In this document: one piece after another, positions 58,421 to 64,000 of the stretch
How positions within the stretch are numbered: the first letter of the stretch is position 1
Layout of the letters: each line of letters opens with the position of its first letter
Source: Hemibagrus wyckioides
Taxonomy: Eukaryota > Chordata > Actinopteri > Siluriformes > Bagridae
Reading direction: 5' to 3'
Length of the DNA stretch: 64,000 nucleotides
Assembly (NCBI RefSeq): GCF_019097595.1
Contig: NC_080711.1
Span: 19,366,428-19,430,427 of the forward strand
Program-made: the position numbers and the translations under genes
The notes under the pieces: model-generated
What the model was told of the DNA's origin: nothing
The model's database searches: none
Seen by the model: only the letters and a program-made list of their open reading frames with translations

Positions 58421-59100
58421 CACACCTCGAAAACTTTACTAGAACAAAGATGCATTACAGTATACTGAGTATTACTGAGACTATATCAATGTACAATAAG
58501 GGGGAACAAAACTTGTTAGGTAATCAGAGAATGAGACATTTCTAGAAATGCTTTTATAAGGACTCTCTTCGTGGATCAGCCATTTTAAGGCTTGGTCTAA
58601 AATTCTAGAATTCATAGAGCCAGTCTTTATTTTTTTTGTAAATAAAACTCCATCAATTAGTGTATTTGAGCTTGATTTGGGACAAGACACAACATGTCTT
58701 CAATTAACATGTGTTGAACATGAGTACAGCTTTCTTAGGGAGTAATTACATATGTGTTTTCACTGGTAGTTCATTGAAATATGAATCTTGTTCTTGCAAT
58801 TTCAGCAAAAGTAGTTTTGCCCCCCCCAAAAAGTACAAAAGAAGTTGCAGCAAACACAAGCATTTTTGGTTGCAGAAATCACAGAAAACTCCTAGACGGA
58901 GTTTTACTTCCTAATATAATCCAGACATAGTGTTGTATTTGTTTTTTGGCTAATATAAAGTTTAAAATTTCAGAGAACTTCCATATGTAGATTATGATCA
59001 CATATATATTAGACTGTGATTTTACGTAAATTGGTATTTTTGAATGAATCTATAACATTTATACATGTCCAGAGATCAGCACATGTAAACTTTGAATTTA
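57986..59100. other. Non-coding stretch with one GT run
   Basis: (GT)n at 58395-58421. The rest is AT-rich and unassigned. Confidence 0.45.
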
Positions 59101-59104
59101 ATTT

Positions 59105-59380
59105 CAACTGTGTCTTTAAGAGTGATATTTGTGGGCAATGGAGATTAGCCATAAATCCCTAAGGAATGACTTAATTCTACTTTTTAATCTCAGTCAACTG
59201 TGTCGCTCTTCTTGTTCCAAACCATCACTCATTCGGGCCCTCCGTAATTGTTTCCATTTAGAAGCAGCACTAATAATTTCCCCTATTGTGCAATTTGTGT
59301 TTGTTAGTTGCCTGAGCTCGACTTCTGAACTTTGGCAAATCATTTCCTGAGTCCTGCTGTGGAAAAACAAAAGCTTTGCA
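59105..59380. other. Candidate conserved non-coding block
   Basis: Non-repetitive sequence with several AT-core and CAAT-like sites (GATTAGCCATAAATCCC, CCGTAATTGTTTCCATTTAG, GCACTAATAATTTCCCC, TTGTGCAATTTGTG). Short frames on both strands are not domain-like. Regulatory function is inference. Confidence 0.25.
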
Positions 59381-59479
59381 GACCTTGCTGGCTAATGCTA
59401 CATTCACATTATCCAATGAAGAGAAAAAACAGCATTTTAGGAAATGACCCAAATCCTAGAGCTTATGTTTAGAAAGTCT

Positions 59480-60260
59480 TCATGCTAGACCGTAAGCCCA
59501 GTATTGGCTATATACCAAAGACAAGAATTCATGGCTAATTGGTGGAGAGTTAGACATAAACAGCTATTTTAAGACATACTTAGAAGACAATGAAGCTGTC
59601 CATCCATCTAGTTAATTTTGTTAGGCTATTAGAACATTTGCCATTTTGGCTGTGCCCCAAAGGTTTCGATCCATTCAGCATTGTAATTGACAAGAATTCT
59701 AGAGAACTGAGTCATTATAAGAATCTTCTAGAATGCAATTAATCCAGCCATCGCTCCTTCTAGTTCACTTTATTACTAGAACAACTGTCATTTATGCCAT
59801 GTCCCAAACCATCCATCCATCCATCCTTTCATCCATCCCTCTTGATTGTATTACTATAATACTGTATCAGCCATTTTGGCTCTGCCCAAACATTTGGATT
59901 AATTAGAAGTTATTTCTAGTTGAACAAAGTCATTAAGAATTTGCAAGAATGCAAATCATCCATCCATCCATCCATCCATCCAGGTTTCTGTTACTCTAGA
60001 ACTTAAGTAATTTTAGTTCCCTTTTGTCATCTGGATTCATCGTGTGTAATTCTAGAGTCTTTTAGAAACAACAGAGCACTGTCTAGAATTGAAATCATCC
60101 ATCCATCCATCCATCCATCCATCTCTTTATCTAGGTGGTATTTTCATTAGAGAATCAGTCATTATGACTCTTTTCCAAATACAGGAATCCATATCTAGAG
60201 TAAAAATGTACTTGATAGAATTGATTACTGAATATAATATTCAGATAGCTATCCACTGAT
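59480..60260. repeat. Degenerate tandem region with (ATCC)n tracts
   Basis: ATCC runs or their relics fall at about 59599, 59743, 59812, 59955 and 60087, roughly 70 or 145 bp apart. Shared words lie between them: GCCATTTTGGCTGTGCCCC and GCCATTTTGGCTCTGCCC; AACTGAGTCATTATAAGAAT and AACAAAGTCATTAAGAATTT; CTAGAATGCAATTAATCC and CAAGAATGCAAATCATCC. This looks like an old tandem array whose units each carried an ATCC microsatellite. Confidence 0.65.
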
Positions 60261-61260
60261 CCCCAAAGCAGAACTAATATTGAATTATAGTTTTAGTTAT
60301 AGTTAATTGGAACCTCAGATGAAAAAAATGCCAAATTGTATTATATTGTTCTTCCTAGTATATCATACATGACCTTTTAGGAAACATATGGAGCTTGATC
60401 CCAAATGGTAGTGTTTCAAACCAGGAAACTTACTGGTCTGGGAAAACTTTAAATGCAATCTAGATGGAATCTTCAAGTGACTCCAGAAAGGGAGGCGTAG
60501 GAGGAACACACTGATGACATCAGAAGCTTGGATAAAAAGAGTTGTTCCAGGAGTAACAGAGGGATACTGGTGCTCGAACATGTAATTTTGGGTTCTGTTG
60601 TCTCTGAATTTTTATATTTGCTTATGAAAACAGACATTTACTTTGTAGGGTCATTATCCATGATGTAGGTATAATCCACTAGTTCTATACTTTTTATTCA
60701 TTTTTATCTATTTTTCTGACTTCCTCCCTCAAGGCCCAGACTTGGGTGAAGGGTTTAGTAAGCAGTTAGAAAACTCTTTTTCATTGCAGAAAAGGAAAAC
60801 AAATTTACCCCACATTTCACAGTCAGGACTGTGTTCAAAATTGATTAAGGTGACTTCCAAGGGCTGAAAGAGAACCAAAACGGCAAAAGGGTCTCGGTTT
60901 ATAGGGTGTCGGCAGATTCTTTTCAAGACCTATTTACTTTACAAGCAGTTCACGTGTAGGTGCATAATTAGAAACGTAGCCTCGCTGAAATGCTAACACG
61001 TGGGGCTCCTAACGTCGTTGCGGCTAACGGATAGCCATTACGCTGCAGTAATGACTAGCTGGCTCTGCATTGCCCCTCTGATTACACATTTGCTTACCAA
61101 AGAAGGCATTCATTTGACACATTATACTGGTTTTAAATGATTTTATAAGCTAAGAAATATAGTAGATCGCAAACTACACAGCAACATAAACACTGGTACG
61201 TTTAGACAGCAACAGGACCACAACGGTCAGTTATATAAATTGAGCAGCCTGTTATTTAAG
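60261..61260. other. Non-coding stretch, nothing recognised
   Basis: Mostly AT-rich. The part near 60975-61090 is richer in CpG (CGTCGTTGCGGCTAACGG) and non-repetitive. No gene found. Confidence 0.4.
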
Positions 61261-61264
61261 GAAT

Positions 61265-61440
61265 AAAGCAAAGGCGTGCTGTTACCGGAAAATAATCAAT
61301 GACTGGGTGGTGTGATGCATTTTTTGTGTTACCATTGAAAATGTATAATTTGTTATATAACACGATATCCTGAAGTGATTTATTGCACTTCTGACTAATC
61401 AGAATTGAAAATTCAACAGTGATGTGGTATAATTAGAAAG
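61265..61440 (+). repeat. Dispersed hairpin repeat, copy
   Basis: GCGTGCTGTTACCGGAAAAT then AATCAATGACTGGGTGG, and CTAATCAGAATTGAAAATTC with GATGTGGTATAA, belong with the hairpin family at 9.83 and 43.64 kb and with the CCAATCAGA block at 43.97 and 48.15 kb. This links the two sets of blocks into one larger element. Confidence 0.6.
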
Positions 61441-61611
61441 AACACAACGACTAAAAATTAGCTAATGTAATGACTGCTTACATTAGCCTCATAGCTCTAG
61501 TGCAAAGCTAGCTTTGGAACTAGCTTTGAGCCACTGTTGCAAAGTTATCTACACCTTTTAGAGCATTTCCCCAAATTCCATTACCTGTGGAATAAGACTT
61601 TGAGGATGAAG

Positions 61612-61639
61612 GTGTGTGTGTGTGTGTGTGTGTGTGTGT
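61612..61639. repeat. (GT)n microsatellite
   Basis: A pure GT run of about 13 units. Confidence 0.93.
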
Positions 61640-62630
61640 CTATTTCGCCTGAGTGTATCCTCACCCAGGTGCGGTTTAAAAGCCACCAAAAGCTTATTAC
61701 ACTAAGCTAACTCCATCCATGTAGTAACTGAAATACAACACCCCAAAAGGTTAAAGGTTGCCATTAAACATGCAGACGATTTCGTATCAGGGCCCAGCAG
61801 CAGGCACAAATATTATTGATAAGGAAAATTCAGGAGTGCATTAAGAATTTCCTGAGAAGTTTGTAGGCAAGAATGTTGCGATTTATTTTTAAGCTAAAAT
61901 ACGACTTGCAAGTTTGGAAAGAGATTAAAAGTTGAAGGCTGTGTCCTAAATGGTAGGGTTTTGTGTTGAGTTTTTTCAGTCTAGCAGTAGGGATAACGCA
62001 CATTTCAGGTCAGCATAAGTGAAGAGTGGCTAGAAATGAGAATGCCGTTAACTTACGCTACTGCGAATTTATGATTTAAAAATGGCTGACATTCTGGAGA
62101 TAACTACAGATTTTCTGCTACATAACAACTAGATACTGAAGCCAAACTTGGAGCTGAAATTCAAATCCCTGCATCCTCTAAATCACAGTACTGTTGATTT
62201 TTCGAGTCAAGAGATTTCTTTTTATAGATTCATTTTCTATAACAGCAGCTCAGACAGTAGTGCAGATCGCTTCTATAGTAACAATTTACATAAGGACATG
62301 GGGCGAACAGTAATCTTGAACAACAAATTAAAAAATGATTAATATCGTCAGGGTATTTTTTGGGGGTGGGGGGAATGATGACTCCTATGCCAGGGTTTTG
62401 AAAGAGCCAGAGGTAAAGCTGTTACTTTTGCAATAAAGCTGAAAACATGACAAGCTGAAACTTACTGATCCACTGCCTTATGTGTGCCTTTAGACAGTTA
62501 AAAAGTAGGACATGCCATTCTTTATTTTCTCATGTATTTTAATTCTTGGCAAATTGCTGTGGTATAAGAGAAATAAAACAATGTGTTTTATTTTAATCAA
62601 CAACGATGTGTACTTTTTGGGGGAAAAATG
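61640..62630. other. Non-coding stretch before the rRNA-like segment
   Basis: Unassigned except for CAAATTGCTGTGGTATAAGA at about 62550, a scrap of the hairpin family, which ends about 60 bp before the rRNA-like sequence starts. Confidence 0.45.
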
Positions 62631-63215
62631 CTCTTATCGTTTCACCTGGTGAGGCAGTGAGGTGACATCTGGTGCTAGCTCAGGGAGGACAGAATTCTCC
62701 CATAGAGCAGAAGGGCAAAAGCTTGATCTTGATTTTCAGTATGAATACAGTCAATGAAGTGGGGTCTCAAGATCCTTTTTTTTTTTGGTTTTAAGCAGGA
62801 GGTGTCAAATCTTACCACAGGGATAGCTGGCTTGTGGCAGCCAAGAGTTTGATCCTTTGTTGCATTTTGTGTCATAGTAAACCCAACTGTTGGATTGTTT
62901 AACCACTAAAAGGGACTTTGAGCTGGGTTCAGACCATGATGAGAGAGGGTCATTTTACCGAACAGTAATCCTGCTCAGTATGAGAGGAACCACAAGTTCA
63001 GACATTTGGTGCTTGTCCTTGGCTGAGGAACCACTGGTGCAAAGCTTCCATCTGTGGGATTATGACTGAACACCTTTGAGTCAGAATCCTGCCTAAATGT
63101 AACAATACCACAGCACCACAGGTCTTTGGTTTGTCTGGTGTAGCCGCGGAGTCCCCCATGGTGTTAAATGACTCATAAGCAACCTGATTCTGGGTTGAGG
63201 TGTCATCATGCGGCA
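62631..63215 (+). pseudogene. 28S ribosomal RNA pseudogene, 3' portion
   Basis: Segments characteristic of the 3' third of nuclear 28S rRNA appear in the right order. They begin with CTCTTATCGTTTCACCTGGT, GCTCAGGGAGGACAGAATTC, GAGCAGAAGGGCAAAAGCTT, GATCTTGATTTTCAGTATGA and TTTTAAGCAGGAGGTGTCAA. TTACCACAGGGATAGCTGGC (peptidyl-transferase-centre region, about 62815) comes next. GCTGGGTTCAGACCATGATG, CAGTATGAGAGGAACCACAA (sarcin-ricin loop, about 62976), CATCTGTGGGATTATGACTG and AACCTGATTCTGGGTTGAGG complete the series. It is not functional: the sarcin-ricin loop has C to T in AGTACGAGAGG, the GGATAACTGG site is GGATAGCTGG, and several blocks are deleted (an expansion segment after GGTGAGG, and the stretch after GGCAGCCAAG). 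Many differences are CpG to TpG/CpA, as expected of methylated, unselected DNA. No rRNA spacer or poly(A) tail was seen at either end. The 124-codon frame on the opposite strand is antisense to it and is spurious. Confidence 0.93.
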
Positions 63216-63398
63216 CTATCATCAAGTGTAACAGCACATCACCAGTTGATTCACCAAAGGCTTCCAACCTACATATTCTTAGATTTTCTCCAAAACAGGG
63301 ACTCGTTTGATAGAATCCCTCTAAGAAGACACACCCTTGGACCGACTCGTGTAACAAATTAGCGACAAACACAAAAGTTCCAACACTGAAAGAAAAAT

Positions 63399-63776
63399 TT
63401 GATTAAGCATTTCATTTCCACTTTGGGTTTGTTTTACATCGAAGCAGAAACCCTCCGGTACTCCAAAAAAAATATCATATATATCAAAGGTGCTCTAAAT
63501 AAGGTAATGAAAAAGCCGCATCACACTTTAATTGAACGGAATTTCATAACTGGCTTTGATGAAATCGTAAACGACAGCGATGAGAGAACACGATACTGTT
63601 TTAGCACTGCCAAATTCATAAAAATTGCAATATTAACTGGATTAGGTCACTTAGTTTGGCTTCACAACATACAGCGTTTCACTTTTAATACCAAGCCTCT
63701 GAGTAATCAAACTTTCCATTGGACCCTGTTGTGTGTGAGAGTGTGTATAGATGTGAAAGAGAGAGACAGACTGTGA
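63399..63776 (+). other. Long open stretch, unknown; possibly conserved non-coding
   Basis: About 125 codons are open without an early ATG; the first in-frame ATG falls roughly a third of the way in. The translation (e.g. ITGFDEIVNDSDERTRYCFS, then IAILTGLGHLVWLHNIQRF) shows no domain I recognise. Composition is balanced and non-repetitive up to about 63720, then becomes GAGA/GTGT-like. It could be a conserved non-coding element, a fragment of an unrecognised gene, or chance. Confidence 0.2.
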
Positions 63777-64000
63777 TATGATCTATGAAGGAGAGACCTT
63801 TGTCTCTGAGTGATCTCCTGAAGTCTATTACTCTGAAGAATGTTTGATGGTATCACAGCCAAGTGTTTTTTTTTCCTTTCGCAGATGCTGAAATTGTTTC
63901 CAAATGGCCGTGAAATTGAAAGGCTGAACACTGAGCCCTTTCGGGTGTGTTATTGTAAAACGGTATGAAACAGATCTCAATTAGGGAAAGGTGTGGCTCA

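Noticed and set aside
62998..63372. 124-codon open frame on the minus strand
   Set aside because: It lies antisense across the 28S rRNA pseudogene; the sequence is explained by the rRNA similarity on the + strand.
1..64000. CRISPR array, bacterial operon, prophage or other prokaryotic system
   Set aside because: All spaced repeats are eukaryotic micro- or minisatellites or transposons. There are no ribosome binding sites, operon-like gene packing or cas-like genes.

Overview
This window looks like non-coding nuclear DNA from a bony fish, most likely an otophysan and possibly a catfish. The evidence is AT-rich sequence full of long CA/GT, CT, CTTT, CTAT, ATT and ATCC microsatellites. tRNA-derived SINEs of the DANA/Mermaid type and SINEs with a V-SINE/L2-type tail are also present, along with many decayed Tc1/mariner fragments. 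I found no open reading frame that reads as an intact protein-coding gene. Most apparent ORFs are simple repeats, transposon debris or chance, so the window is best read as a gene desert or the inside of a very large intron.

Layout. 0-11 kb: a SINE, Tc1/mariner scraps and microsatellites. 11.6-14.3 kb: an old dispersed repeat split by a 5'-truncated LINE that still has a 17-bp target-site duplication; a second copy of the old repeat lies at 14 kb. 16-26 kb: SINE copies, a Tc1 transposase remnant at 19.8-20.1 kb, large CTAT/CATC arrays at 20.6-21.1 kb and a 72-bp minisatellite at 22 kb. 25.3-29.7 kb: two loci of one compound AT-rich repeat, the first interrupted by a full-length SINE. 31-38 kb: a palindromic MITE, an L2-like LINE 3' end and several SINEs. 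38.8-40.2 kb: a dense simple-repeat cluster. 40.6-41.8 kb: four tandem copies of a roughly 0.3-kb unit. 43.6-45.3 kb: dispersed hairpin repeats, and a SINE nested in a dead Tc1-like element. 51.4-53.3 kb: a Ty3/gypsy remnant, two Tc1 scraps, a 33-bp minisatellite and a perfect 16-bp hairpin. 57.3-58.0 kb: a 37-bp minisatellite. 59.5-60.3 kb: a degenerate ATCC-bearing tandem region.

The most surprising item is at about 62.63-63.22 kb on the + strand. It is a decayed, internally deleted copy of the 3' part of the nuclear 28S ribosomal RNA gene, and it still carries recognisable peptidyl-transferase-centre and sarcin-ricin-loop motifs.

Several blocks of non-repetitive, compositionally balanced sequence (near 8.8, 28.3, 36.7, 50.2, 53.7, 59.2 and 63.6 kb) could be conserved non-coding elements, but that needs alignment. 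There is no operon-like or cooperating gene set here. What can be reconstructed is a history of insertions, nested insertions and tandem expansion.
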